Assembly: GCA_016758965.1 (NCBI GenBank)
Contig: JAEPRB010000020.1
Coordinates: 62,001-126,000 of the forward strand
Length of the DNA stretch: 64,000 nucleotides
Direction: 5' to 3'
From: Circinella minor
Taxonomy: Eukaryota > Mucoromycota > Mucoromycetes > Mucorales > Lichtheimiaceae
This document shows, in pieces, positions 25,741 to 38,439 of the stretch; position 1 is the first letter of the stretch, and each line of letters opens with the position of its first letter. Both the position numbers and the translations under genes were made by a program. The notes under the pieces are model-generated. The model was not told where the DNA came from. It saw only the letters and a list, made by a program, of their open reading frames with translations, and searched no databases.

Positions 25741-25889
25741 TTGACTATATAGTAAAATAAAAAAACTATATATAAATCGTAGCATGTATAGAAACATGTA
25801 GTTGTGTATACCAAAATCTATTCACTACAAAAATTAATAAAAACATAAAAAAGCATGAAGAATATTACAATAATTCACTTAGACTGTAT

Positions 25890-25953
<64 letters not shown>

Positions 25954-26071
25954 GTTTTTTATTACTTTTATATACTATAAATTAAAAATGTAATGAAAAA
26001 AAAAAAGAGAGAGAAAGAGGGTTATATTTATGTAATAATCTGACATATACAATTAACTTTTTTTTATGTGG
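25741..26071. other. Convergent 3' region, nucleoporin / formin
   Basis: About 330 bp between two stop codons. It has AATAAA-like strings near 25,839-25,850 and a 62-base poly-T (separate entry). No gene is seen. Confidence 0.7.
25891..25952. repeat. 62-base poly(T) tract
   Basis: Sixty-two consecutive T residues, the longest homopolymer in the window, lie in the convergent 3' region between the nucleoporin and the formin. It could be a fossil poly(A) tail of a retrotransposed sequence, a slippage product, or an assembly artefact; no retroelement body is recognisable beside it. Confidence 0.9.
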
Positions 26072-29000
26072 TTATTGAACAATAGATTTTTGGATTCTTG
26101 GAACAGGAGGACTATCAGAATCCGTTTGAATGCTACGTAATAAGTCCTCCGCCATGACAGCAACGGATTCACTTCGTTGTAAACGACGTTCACGCGCAGC
26201 ACTTCGTTCTCCTCGTCGTTTTGTATTGCTAGTATCCAAATCACCCGCTCGTAATCGATCTAATAAATTATCCATAATATTCTTATCTTCATCTGTACCT
26301 GCTGGCCCTGGTTCTTCACTTGTATCCACACCACGATGGCGTTGTGCTTTAATACGTTCACGACGTTCAGATTCCATGCGACGTGCACGTTCCATTTGTT
26401 CTAATTTCTTTCTTGCAGTTTTGTTGTCACTCATAGCACGCTATAGTAAAGAAAATTAATTTCTGCTCGTTTGTTTGCTTTCATGCAAAAAAAAAAAAAT
26501 TATATGAAACAATTTTACCTCCCAACTTGACGTAAATGTTTTGAAAATACCAAAGAATTCATCAGGTTTCATTTCGGATGGATTTTCACCATAAAAGCTT
26601 ACTACATCCTTATATGCTACATCCATAGAAGTATATCGAACTTCTAATTCTTCAAACTTGCTTAATGCTTTATCTCTAAAGTCAGTCATAAGTTGTGCAA
26701 AGTTATCCCCTTCGGGTGCTTCATAATCTGGACCGTAATGAGCTTCTAGTTCTCCTATCAGCTTTTGTAACCCACTCCGTAATTCGTTATATTCTTTGAC
26801 AACATCTTGTAAAGTGACTAATGTAGCCAGTATAGAAATTGTTATGATCGTTTAGAGTTAGAATAAACATTGCTGGTAAAAAAAAGCGTTTATTACCTCG
26901 ACATGCTTGACCAGTTTCTTTGAGATCATTTAAAAACCCATGAATACGTGGGAATTTAGACTCTACTGTATCGACCAAAAAGTGCAATAAAGTCGTTGAA
27001 CTTTCAGTTCCCTTGGTATCGACAAGCTATTATATTTATGTCGAGGATAGTTAATAACTTTTGTAATAAGTCCATCTTCATCGAGTAGACTTTTTTTTTT
27101 ACCTTATTGATACTGGCAATTCGGATACCAAATGCACCACCTTGGAAAGTTGTTCCGTTCATATAGTTACCAAGAGTTAAAATGAGCTAATAATAATAAA
27201 ATATATTGAAGTTAATAATGAAACTTTCTCCATAATGACTATATGTATACATACCTTAAGAAGCTCCTTGAATGCTGCAGAGTCTTTTACTGCAGTGGAT
27301 GCTTCAAGCACAGAGGTCATATTCTATATTTTAAAAGAAGTAATTAATGACCTTATCTGATGAATAACACTGTATGTAAAAACAAAACAAAAAAAATGGT
27401 TCTATTACATACACTACTAAGTTGTTGATGTTTTTCAAAAAATGTTTTACGGAAAAGCATATTTTCAACACGTTCCTTGTATCGATCAATTTTCATGACC
27501 TAAAAATTCAGATATATATAGCATGGATCAGCTTATCAAAAGATCATAAACATCTTATGTCTTTTTTTTTTTACCTCATAAGAGAATGTGTCAGGACGAG
27601 ATAATGACGCTACGTCTTCTTCAGATGCACTCTTAACGAAAACAGATAATTTTCCAAATTCATCCGGCGTTGGTATATTTTCTTGTAAACTTTTAAGAAG
27701 ATTTTCAGTAAAAAGAGGATCTTCTCCAGCATATATTTTCTTTACAATAGTGGGGAATGGAATATGCTTGAGTTTTGCCAAAATAGATATATCTTTTAAA
27801 AATAATGTTAGTTACTTTCTTTTAGAGTCAAGATACTAATATAAACTTGTTTCTCCTGCAATAAATCAAACTTACTAATACTGTTAATTTTTTTAGGATC
27901 TAAAATGAAAATTTCTTGTTTTTTAGTTTCCAAAACACGTCGTTTTCGTTGGACTTGTCTTTGAGCGAATAGTTCTTGGATAGAACTAAAAACACCAAGT
28001 TCATTCATTTCATCTTCAAGTGCATCTTCATCAACAATATCATCACCCCAAACTGTTTTTCCGACCACTTGGTGTTGCATTTTGGTCCATTGAAGTGCAC
28101 GCGTTTTAACATCTGGGTAGTATCGTAACATTTTTCGCAAGGGTGCACCTGGTGCTGGTGGAGGTGCAGGACCCCCAGGAGCTGGAGGTGGTGGTGGTGG
28201 TGGAGCAGCGCCTCCAGGAGCTGGAGGAGGGGGTGGAGGTGGTGGAGGAGCAGAGCTTCCAGGAGCTGGAGGTGGTGGTGGAGGAGGAGGTGGAGGAGCA
28301 CCTTGACTGACCGCTGCTAATGATGATGACAATGATGTGGGTGGTGGTGGCGGTGGAGGAGGTATCGAACTTCCACCTGGTGGTGGTGGTGGCGGAGGTA
28401 TACTGGGATCTCCAGTTGTTATTGTACTTGATGATTGGCCTGAAACTGTCTGGCCTGGTACAGGTGGTGGTGGCGGAGGAGGTGGGATATCACTAGCAGC
28501 AGTACTATTTCGTTCATTTGCTTTGTTTGCTATTTGACTAGCCATAGATGCTGGTTTTGATGTAGCTGTGGTAGTTGATATTGAAGAAACCATCGGTGGA
28601 GGCGGAGGTGGAGCATCACTTGATACAGAAGTCTGAGCCTCAGTAATACTAGCAGTACCACTTGTCATTGTTCCTGTTGTTGCTGTTATAGCAATTGTTG
28701 ATTGTTCCTTAGTTTCATATTTTGATTCTTCACCAAGAACAGATATGGACGATTTTGAGTCTGAGACGGATGGTATAGAAACACCCTTTTCTGTAGAAGA
28801 CTTTGTTGTAGCTTCCACTAATGCGTTATCAACGTCAGCTACTTCTTCTGCTTCTGCCTTTTTTCGTAATCTTTGTTCCAAATCCGCTGCCATTGATTTG
28901 ATAGGTTGTTGACTCTTAAATGCAGACACTTCTTCATTATTGGTTTGTTTATGTTTGCCTTCAAGAATTTCCGCGGTCGACATATTATTTACAGCTGCTC

Positions 29001-31893
29001 CACTTTCTCCAGTTGAGTCGTTATAAACATACTGATTTATATCAAAGCTTCCACCTCCTCGACGACGAGTCGATCCGATCAATGGCAAAGTTCCAGGAAT
29101 AACAAATCCTGAAGGAGCACTTGAACCGAGTTGATCACCTAAAGACATCTTAAAGCTTTCAGACAACCCTTCTGCCTTGGGTAAATCCTATACATTGTGT
29201 ATGTACAAGTTTTAATGATTATCCCAGTAAAAAAAAATCTCTCAATAAAATTTATATATTTATATGTATTTGTACCTGATAATCTGATCCTTCTTTATCT
29301 TCCAATATAGCTTGTGCACGTAATCTGTCATAAATTGTACCCTGTGTTCCGTCACCATCTCGATTCTCTTCTGTTTGACCATAAGGTGTATTTGCAATAG
29401 ATGCAGTCTGATACATCTCACGTAACTGTTTGTCCATGATTACAAGATTCTTGTCATATTCTTGTTGTAATGTTTTTAATTTGGATTGAAGTGTTGATAT
29501 TGTTTTACGTGACATTCGTAGTAAATCCTCGAGAGAGTTTGTCTTTTCACGTAATTGACCAACCAATCCATCTAAAAGATATGTTTGTCCCCTTGTTAAC
29601 TTCTCTCAATTTTTTTTTGTTTGCTTCAATGGAAGACTTTATTGGAAAATATTTTTCTTTTTCTTTTTCCAATACTTGCCTCCTTGTAAATTGATTTCTA
29701 GTTCCAATTCCTGTTTCTCTTTAATTGCCTTTTCGTATTTTTCTTTAGCTTCTTGAGCTTCAGCAATTGCGACAGCTAGTTGATCTTGCTCAGCAAACTT
29801 ATCGATAAGTGATGCAACAGACCAACCGAATCCACCTGAAAAGTCATCTGCTGTTAAGCCTTTACGATCCAAAACAATTTGCGTAATTAAGTTATCTAAT
29901 AATTGGTAGTATCGAACTCTAAAGATGATTATGTCAATATATGGTTAATTCGAACAAAGTAATTTTTGTGTGAAACTTACTGGATATCGCTCTGATCGTT
30001 AATCAGTAATAAATGCTGTAATGCACTGAGCAAAAAATCATAGCCCCTTGTTCCTTCTACTCGACCTAGTAGGGATTCAAATACATCGCGTGGATCGTTC
30101 ATGTCGCTTAGAATATTATCGTTTTGTATCTCGATAACCACTTCATAATCATTATCGCTCATTTGCTTGTAGATACTGATATGTCGACGTAAATGTTCAC
30201 TATTGAACTCAAGCATTTTATCTGTAATGGCTTGTAATCCACAGGCATTCATTTGATTCCGTAAATGTACGCGAACTTCAACGTCTTCAACGACACTAAT
30301 AAGTGAATTGACCAACATCATATTGGATAACTATCCAAATTTATATATACATTTCAGTTCCTTATCATGGTTCATATACCAACATATTAAATCTAAAAAA
30401 AAAATAACAATAACTTACAGCATAATCACTCAAATGACTGTCTGGCGCACCTTGACCACCTAGTCGTCTTACATCCTCACTGGCACCGACAAGACTTCCC
30501 ATTTTTCCTCTTCCATCCAATGTAGCATCCAATAATTTAAACCAAGCATCGAACCGACCAAATTCTCGCCGATAATCTTTCAATTTATCCATCCCTTTCA
30601 AAACAGTTTCTTGACCTTTTGGAAGGTCGACATGACATAAAAAGGCTAGCACTTCACAAACAAGTTTTCGAGTTTGAATAGGAGGGGATACCAACGATAA
30701 TACGATTTGATAAATACATTCTGGATGAGATACGGCTTCTCTTGCACCCCACTAATTGTAACAATTATTTTCACATGAGTTATAATTCATGTCTTCATTA
30801 CCCTCATCCGTTTTTACTTACCCGGTTATTAATTAATGATTTAAAGCATTTTAATATTTCGGCTTCCATTTGGAGATCCTCTTCTCTCCTACGATGATAT
30901 TTGAAAAGTATAAGTATGTTATTCCTTTCCTCTAGGCGCGACAATTTTAACGTATAATATCCCCTTTGAAACTTACTTTGTCTCCCGTCTGTTCAATATA
31001 CCAATTACGTTCGTAATAACTTGTAATCCTCTCGCTTCAATAAATTGTCGCACCCAGCTAAAAAAAATATTGTTTAGTATCCAAGCGATTCTTTCATGAG
31101 ACATCATTACTGCACTTTTAAAAAGCTTATTACCTTAATGGCATTGTTCTTAAACTGACAGCCAAATGAGCCACAAGTCTTGGTGTTACTCCTTGCATAT
31201 CAGGTTCCAGAAATTGTTTTATGTAGAATTCAGGTGTACTTTTATCTGGTTCCCGTTGATCATTTGTGTTTTTCTTGTTTGATGATGATACAGAAGGTGC
31301 TGGAAGCATAGATTCTGCATGCATATCTTGCGATACCATGAGCCATTTTTTATCCGTTGGAAATGAAAGCATTGCAGATCGAGAGCCAGCGTCGTGAATA
31401 CCTCGCCGCGTCTTTATACATAATGATAATATCCTTCAGTGTAAGCAAAAACCCCGTATTTTTCATATTAACTTTTATTTTTGCCTCTTTTATTCTTTAT
31501 TACCAGCATTTTTTCAAATAGATCTTCTACTTGTCTCTCAGTAAACCCATTGTATTTGTTCGTTGGTTCTTCATTACTTGCAGCAGATACAGAGTTGGCC
31601 CTAGACGATCGTGAACTATCTACCGACATGGAGTCTTATGAAAAAAAAAGGTTATTAGTTCTCATATTACTAAAAAGTAAATTACTCTTCTTGATGAGTT
31701 AGTTTATTTTGATACCTTGGAAATAAATGTCTAGCATGCCACCGGGAGATTGTTCTGACGATGATGTTGACCATGAATGTTGTGTATTAGTTGATTGAAC
31801 ACTACTATGACGAGGTAGTCCTGGTGATGGAGGGACATCGGCACCTGTTGCTAGGTTACGACGTTGTTTTGATTTGGGTTTGATCCCAAACAT
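26072..31893 (-). CDS. Diaphanous-type formin (actin nucleator)
   Basis: A formin of roughly 1,500 residues split by many short introns (first exon 31893-31716, last about 26440-26072). Formins nucleate and elongate unbranched actin at hyphal tips and septa under Rho GTPase control. Order: short basic N-terminus (MFGIKPKSKQRR), GTPase-binding/FH3 armadillo region (TERQVEDLFEKML ... EFYIKQFLEP ... ARGLQVITNVIG ... LVSLVSPPIQTRKLVCEVLA), a coiled coil (about 29,270-29,870), a long FH1 of repeated proline blocks separated by Gly/Ala (about 28,140-28,640), FH2 from LRKMLRYYPDVKTRALQWTK, with DPKKINSI, VSFYGEN and the helices near 26,500-27,800. The C-terminal exon carries NIMDNLLDRLRAG followed by a basic cluster (KRRGERSAARERR), a clear DAD autoinhibitory motif. 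All expected parts are present, so this is an autoinhibited Rho effector. Confidence 0.94.
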
Positions 31894-33098
31894 TATTATA
31901 GTCTAAAAAAATTAAGAACAAAAAAAGGTACCCTCCGTGATACAAGCAACAAGAAACAACACGGTTCTTTTTTTTATTTCATTGCAGCAGGATTTTTGCT
32001 TCTTCAGGGACACAATTTTCACATCACACTAGCGGCGCTGAAATGCTAATGTATGTGTAACATCTATTTCTCCTTTTCTTGATGTATGTCAATTTATATT
32101 TGTGTACAACCCTTTAATGTCATCATGGCATCAATCTTATTTATTTATGTTATATAGTAAGCAATTGAATTATTTTTAAAGAGTATGCTTTTTTAATAAC
32201 TTAACACATTTTTACGACATATAATCTACTTTTATACATTTGATTATAAAAGAGGAAATCATTTTTTTTGGTATAAATATAAGCAAAAATAGATATTATA
32301 TTCAGTAAAAGTTATTTGTTACTGTAATTTATCTTTATTGTTATGTTACCCAATCCTTATACAAATAAGGAGAAAACATTTTAAACTTGCCGACATTCTG
32401 TTTTATAAATGGGTTTACTACACAAATTATGTTAATGAAAACCTTTCTTGGCTAGCAGTGATTTAAAGTACAAATGAATAGTAGGCGAAAACTATAAGAC
32501 AATCAAGGCTGTACGTAGGGTAAGAAAATTATTTGACTCTGGAAAATAAGAGCATCAAGAAACTTGCATGATATTTCCTTCGATGCAAAATTTGATGCCA
32601 ATAAGTTTGATACTGTACCCCAGTGACGAATGAAATAACACTAGTAAATCAAATTCTTATCACATGATTTGTTTATTAGAATTCAATACTTATTGCAAGC
32701 ACATCAACGCTCAAAAGCCGACCCATATTTTTTTATCAAATTACTGATAATAGATGGGTTATGAAATGTACTTTAATCACCAGTCTTCCATCATAATGAG
32801 CATTAGGTATTATATAAAAACTTGCCACAATAATATCACTGTGAGATTTGTACACATATACTACTACATTGATAGGTATAATAATTTTTATGACCTTTTA
32901 AAAAATATTAATACCAAAAAAGGGTGTTCAACCTTATTGATGGATGCCATAAAAAGATAGTCTCCTGTTGTTGGTCAATGCAGCTATTGTCTGCGGCTAA
33001 ATACCAATTTCCCCAGTAATCGGATTTCCTTCTATTGCATAGCAAAAAACCTTTAATTTTTTAAATTATGTATTCTTTTGTGATAGTGATTATTTTAT

Positions 33099-33162
33099 AC
33101 ACACACACACACACACACACATAACTTCAACTTCGACTTCAACTTCAACTTCAACTTCAATG
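33099..33162. repeat. AC repeat and AACTTC hexanucleotide array
   Basis: A run of AC dinucleotides is followed directly by about six units of the hexamer AACTTC, one of them varied to GACTTC. It lies in intergenic DNA. Confidence 0.9.
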
Positions 33163-33938
33163 ATTTTGTTGTTTATATCACTTTACTGGATTTTTCTAAA
33201 CAGTGTAATTAAAAGTCTTGTATATTCCTTTAAGAAGTATAGTGATGACTTCTTTCCAAATTTAAGCATAGAAAAATGATAGACGTAAAAAAAAACATCC
33301 CTATACTACGTCATGTGTTTATTAGCAAAAGAAAATATTATACATGGGCTACAAACCTTCCAAACTTATGCAACTTTATATACATATTCACAATTATTCA
33401 TAATGCTGTATCTAATGTTGTTTTTGAAAAATTCACACTAATTTTTTTCACTTTCAACAATATATGTCGGGCATAGCTCTTGGTCATGGTAAATATATAT
33501 CTCATTCTTTCAAATAACTATATAAATAATATTTGCTTAATACGTAGAGTTGATTATTATCCAAAATGGGAAAATGGATACTGCAGTAGATTATAATAAT
33601 ATGGTAAGCTATCTGAACTAGAACTACATACCTGAACAACCCGAATAACTTCCAGTGCTGATTTTAAATCATACATAGGCTGTTCAAGTAAGTGCGTAGT
33701 AATATACTTGAAGTTACATATATCTATTTAATTTTACTCTGTGTATTATGCCGTTTCATGTATGCTTTGTCTAACAACAAGGAAGAAGTCTAAATAATAA
33801 AAAAAATAGGAACTGGCGATGAAAACGAGAAGTTTGTTTAAGAATGTATTTTTAAAAACATCCATCGATAGAACAATTTAGTTCGCAGTTACAATTTAGT
33901 TCGCCGTTTCATTCTTAAAGGAACATCATACACTATTA

Positions 33939-34712
33939 CAGTGAGTATTCGCTAAACCGGTACTTAATATATGTGAGGATTTGTACTAGTTTAGCGAATT
34001 ACCGGTTTAGCGAATTGATAATATGTAGAATATACTAGAAACATAACTATAATTAAATTAAGCTGTACAGATAAGATAAAAAAAATGATAGTTCATATAA
34101 TCTAGCTTTGCTACTATGATATAAGCTAATCTTTTAGTGATAAAAATGACAATAGTATACTCATCAAATAGTGATAATGAACCAGAGATTGGATCAATAA
34201 TGAATTTACAACAAACAAAGTGTGTTTAATATCATGGACCATGGTTAGCATTTGAATAAATGAGTAAAAGTGAATTGTATCAACAACATAATTACATATT
34301 CAATGGTAATGAACAAGTACATGACAAAGTTGAAAAGAAGTACGTATGTAGACGGATGAGGAGAAAGAAAAAAGCATCTGTGTGAAGTTGGCAAAAAAGA
34401 GACACTACTATCAACAAGATGTTGAGAAGCTTTCTTTTGACGACAAGAATGATTTGTGTATTTTAATTGCTACGGAAACAAAGTAGCCAACTGAAAACAA
34501 AGGGAAGAGCTGAGATTACGTTAAAAGAAGGGTAGATTACTGATTTTACCAATAAAAATACTAATAATACTATTATAAACCCGGTAAATATTTAGGAAAG
34601 CTCACCGGATACCGGTTTAACGAATTACCGGTATTTTACTAAATATATGAGAGATATTACCGCTTTAGCGAAATACAGGTTTAACGAGTACAGGTTTAGC
34701 GAATACTCACTG
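33939..34712. mobile_element. TIR element, pogo/Tc1-mariner-like, TA target duplication (774 bp)
   Basis: The left end reads CAGTGAGTATTCGCTAAACC and the right end, reverse-complemented, is the same; over the first 25 bases there is one mismatch. TA flanks both ends (33,937-33,938 and 34,713-34,714), as expected of the Tc1/mariner/pogo superfamily. Inside, the motif CCGGTTTAGCGAATT recurs in both orientations near each end (33,985-34,016; 34,606-34,705), typical subterminal transposase-binding repeats. The core has short open pieces but no recognisable transposase or DDE motif, so it is non-autonomous or decayed. The A of the left TA and the whole boundary are seen directly; the superfamily is inferred. 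Confidence 0.85.
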
Positions 34713-35606
34713 TATATATTATTTAGGATGGATCATATATGTTGATAGAAAGAATAAAATAGTCTTTTCAAATGTTGGAATCATAAAATTACCTGCATAT
34801 TATTGTTGTATTAATTATCAAATAAAAGCAATATGATATGAAAGGTAAATAACAATGAACAATATACAATGATTCTTATTACAGCTTCCTAATAACGAAA
34901 ACAAACACCACTCAGAAAATTAATAAACAAACAAGAAAGAAAAGATGTGTAATTGTTTTCACGTTTGCGTTAACTGGTTTGTAATAATCAAGCCCTTTTT
35001 TTTCTCACAAAAATTGGGGGTATCAAACGATTTGCTCGGAATAGCATTAGTCGGCTTTTCGATTGCCACAACTCGGAAAGGAAAGAAGTGGCCGAAATTA
35101 TCAAGCCGATAGACTCGCATTGTCCCCTGATTTGACAATTCAATAACTCAGAAAGAAATTAGATGATCAACGCTGCTATTATTATTTTCAAAAAAAAAAA
35201 AAAAAAAGGAATCACTTGGACCTAATATAAAAATTGTGCTAAGAATATTATGACAATAATCATCATTCACTAGGTTATCATGCTTTGATAATTCGAGTAT
35301 GGAATAAATTGAAAGCTAACAAGAAGTTGGAGATAATGTTTTTGACATTGCAAAGCACCAGAATTTCTGCGTTTTTGTTTCCCAAGGAATTATAGTGTTC
35401 TAATACCTAATAAACATTTGTGATTCTATATGAAATCGCTTTTTTTCCCCGGTTATCATTAGTAAACAGGATTACAACGCAACTCAGAAAGGTCCACAGT
35501 CTATCATAAAAAGCTCCACTTTTTTTTTTCAAGGAACGTACATAAACATTTCCTCTACTACTTTCCTCAACAACACTGTTATATAGACTAATAATAACAA
35601 TTCAAT

Positions 35607-38439
35607 ATGACAAGAACATTTGACAATAACGTACCAACAAAGTTCCCAAATCTTCAACCCAAGGCTCCTAATGGAACAGATCTTTTACAAATTGAACGCT
35701 CCAAGGCTTCGTTCGATGTGAATACTTTATCCAAATTTTCATATGGTGAAGAGTTCCTTAATCGAAAGGAGAAGATTTTACGCATTATTGAATCCGATCC
35801 TGCATTTGAAAAATCCCAACGATTTTTTCAGAGTCGTCATGAACGCATGACGCATGCTTATGAAAAAGACAAAAGAACTATTGAACTTTCCGAGTAAGAC
35901 TTTTATCATTTATTATCAATATTACTTTTGATTTTCTGTAGTAAATTATATGTATGAGACATGATAATGGGTAATAATAATAAAAGTTAACAACCATACT
36001 ACATTGATAAATGAATTATATAGGGAATTAGGTTGGGATGATGAAGATCGCCATATTGTTAACTTCCTTTACGATCAACCTAGCCCCGTGAGTTTTTTTT
36101 TTTCATTCACAACGTAATTCGATTTGTATATATAGCTATTAATAACATTTTTGTATACTTCATAAATATAGTATTCGCTTCATTATACCATGTTTGTGCC
36201 AACATTAGCAAATCAATGCAATGAAGAACAGAAGAAGGTGTTTTACGAACGCGCATTACGCCATGAAATTATTGGTTGTTATGCGCAAACCGAGGTACAT
36301 TTGTAACATGTGTATATATATTAATAATAAATTTGTTACTAAAAAAATGAAATCATCCGGTTTCTACGATACTAAAATTTACTACGTATTATTGATATTA
36401 TTATTAGTTGGGTCATGGCTCCAATATTCAAGGTCTTGAAACTACAGCTACTTATATCCCAGAAACCAACGAATTTGAAATTCATTCACCCCACCTTACC
36501 TCATCCAAGTGGTGGATAGGGACTCTTGGCAAGACTGCCAATTATGCTGTTGTTATGGCACGTTTGATTATCCACAGTAAAGATTACGGACCACATCCAT
36601 TCTGTGTTCAAATTCGTAGTTTAGAAGACCATCGGCCTTTGCCTGGAATCACCGTCGGTGATATTGGTCCCAAGTTTGGTTACAATACAATCGATAACGG
36701 ATTCTTAATGTTCGATCACTACCGTGTACCTCATATTTCTTTCCTTGCTAAGTTTTCTCAAGTTAAGCCTGGAACTGGTGAATATGTTAAACCCGTTAAT
36801 GCTCGTCTCTCTTATGGTACCATGGTGCTTACTCGTGCTGGCATTGTCAATGGTAATTACCTTTTATAGTCATCCAGACAACACGTTATAGTATTTTTTT
36901 TTTACTGCTCAAAAAAAAAGATTACTTATGATTACTTTATTATTATAGGAAGTAGTCTCGTTTTAGCACGCGGTGCGACGGTTGCTGTTCGATATTCTGC
37001 TATTCGTCGTCAATTTGTCGATACCGCTGAACCTCGTAAATGGGGAAACGAGATCATTGAAACTCCTGTTATTGATTACACCCAACAACAATATCGTTTG
37101 CTATCCACTGTTTCCAATGTTTATGCAATTCTTTACGCTAGTCAGGATCTTCGTCAACAATATGAAATTAATCAAGTAGAAATGCAAAAAGGCAATTTTT
37201 CGTTATTGGCTGATTTGCACGCAACCTCTTCAGGTTTAAAGGTACATATCATAGTAATTTGTTTAGATTCTCATAATTATAGGTTTTTCTACGTAAATAT
37301 AAGTTACGTACTAAATGCTAAATTGGACCTTTCTAATTTTTGTTATAGTCATTGACCACAACGATGGCATTAGAAGGCCTTGAAGATTGTCGTCGCGCAT
37401 GTGGTGGTCATGGTTTCAGTTTGTTCTCTGGTAACATAAATCATATATATTTACTGCAGTTTAAGATTAAAACTATTAATAATATTGTTTTATTCTATGT
37501 ATTTTTGCTTTAAAAAAAGGTCTGGGGTTTGCATACCAAGATTACTTACCATTTGTTACGGTAATGTATATGTTTATCTCTTTACTGATCATTTTATTAT
37601 TATAATACCTAGCATACAATGTACTAGATAGAACTTACCAAGTCAAATTCTCACTATTATTTTATATTCTATATTTTATATAGTTCGAAGGCGACAACTA
37701 TGTTCTTACTCAACAAACTACTCGTTATCTTCTCAAAACCTTCCGTTCCTTGGTTGCCGGAAAAATATCTACAAAAGCTCATCACCAAAATATGACTACC
37801 ATCTACTTGTCTCAATACCTTCAAAACCCAAATAATACTTGCCCAGCTACCTCTGGTACGGACTTTTTAAGTCCTGAATTGATCTTGACCGCATTTGGAT
37901 TCCGTGCTGCTTATGGTATTGCACAACTTGTTGAAGAACTTGACAAAAACGGTAGCTCGTGGAACTCTGTACTTGTGGACGTTGCTCGTGTTTCCAAGGC
38001 TCACTGTCAATTGGTCATGGTCCAATCTTTCTTTGTCAGGATCCAACAAGCATCGGAAAAAGAATTGCCTGCACCCGAACGCAAAGTCTTGCAATTGTTA
38101 GCTTGTTTGTTTGCTTTGCATACCATGGAAAAGGAAGTTGCTGAATTTTTGGTTTCTGGTTATTTGTCCGCTTCACAATCCAAATTATTAAAGCGACAAG
38201 TTCTTGATTTGGTTGCTCAAATTCGCCCAGATGCAGTTTCGCTTGTGGATGCATTTGCTTTGCCAGATTATTTCTTGGCTTCAGCTCTCGGGCGCTATGA
38301 TGGCAAGGTTTATGAACAATTAGTTGAATATGTGGAAAAGGAACCATTAAATCAAAAATTAGTTGTAGATGGTTATGAGAAATATATCAAACCATTCGTT
38401 CATCGAGGCTTAAAAAGACATAATGATTCTAAACTTTAA
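35607..38439 (+). CDS. Peroxisomal acyl-CoA oxidase
   Basis: Catalyses the first step of peroxisomal beta-oxidation: acyl-CoA to trans-2-enoyl-CoA with FAD, producing H2O2. Exons are read from 35607 through 38439 (first donor at 35,894/35,895; acceptors include TATTCGC, TTGGGTC and GAAGTAG starts). The N-terminal acyl-CoA oxidase domain begins KFPNLQPKAPNGTDLLQIER. The catalytic-core motif LGHGSNIQGLETTATY and SPHLTSSKWWIGTLGK are intact, as are VRYSAIRRQF and GLEDCRRACGGHGFS, with the active-site-region glutamate context TFEGDNYVLTQQTTRYL. The C-terminus is HRGLKRHNDSKL, a classical PTS1 signal (SKL). Total length is close to the usual 660-700 residues. The neighbour at 41.2 kb is an SCP2-domain protein, also with a PTS1-like end. 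A decayed copy lies at 57.7-58.6 kb. Confidence 0.96.

Larger units (their letters stand above)
31894..35606. other. 3.7 kb gene-poor region upstream of formin and acyl-CoA oxidase
   Basis: No intact gene is visible. The stretch holds an AC dinucleotide and AACTTC hexanucleotide repeat near 33,101-33,160, a TIR-bounded element at 33,939-34,712, and the two divergent promoters at its ends. Several small open frames look like chance. Confidence 0.7.

Noticed and set aside
28337..28537. Gly-rich open frame (+)
   Set aside because: Antisense shadow of the formin FH1 proline blocks.
33099..33162. Hexanucleotide AACTTC array as possible telomere-like or CRISPR repeat
   Set aside because: Contiguous six-base units without spacers; a simple microsatellite.
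32754..33476. Short open frames between formin and the TIR element
   Set aside because: Low complexity, no motif, no splice support.
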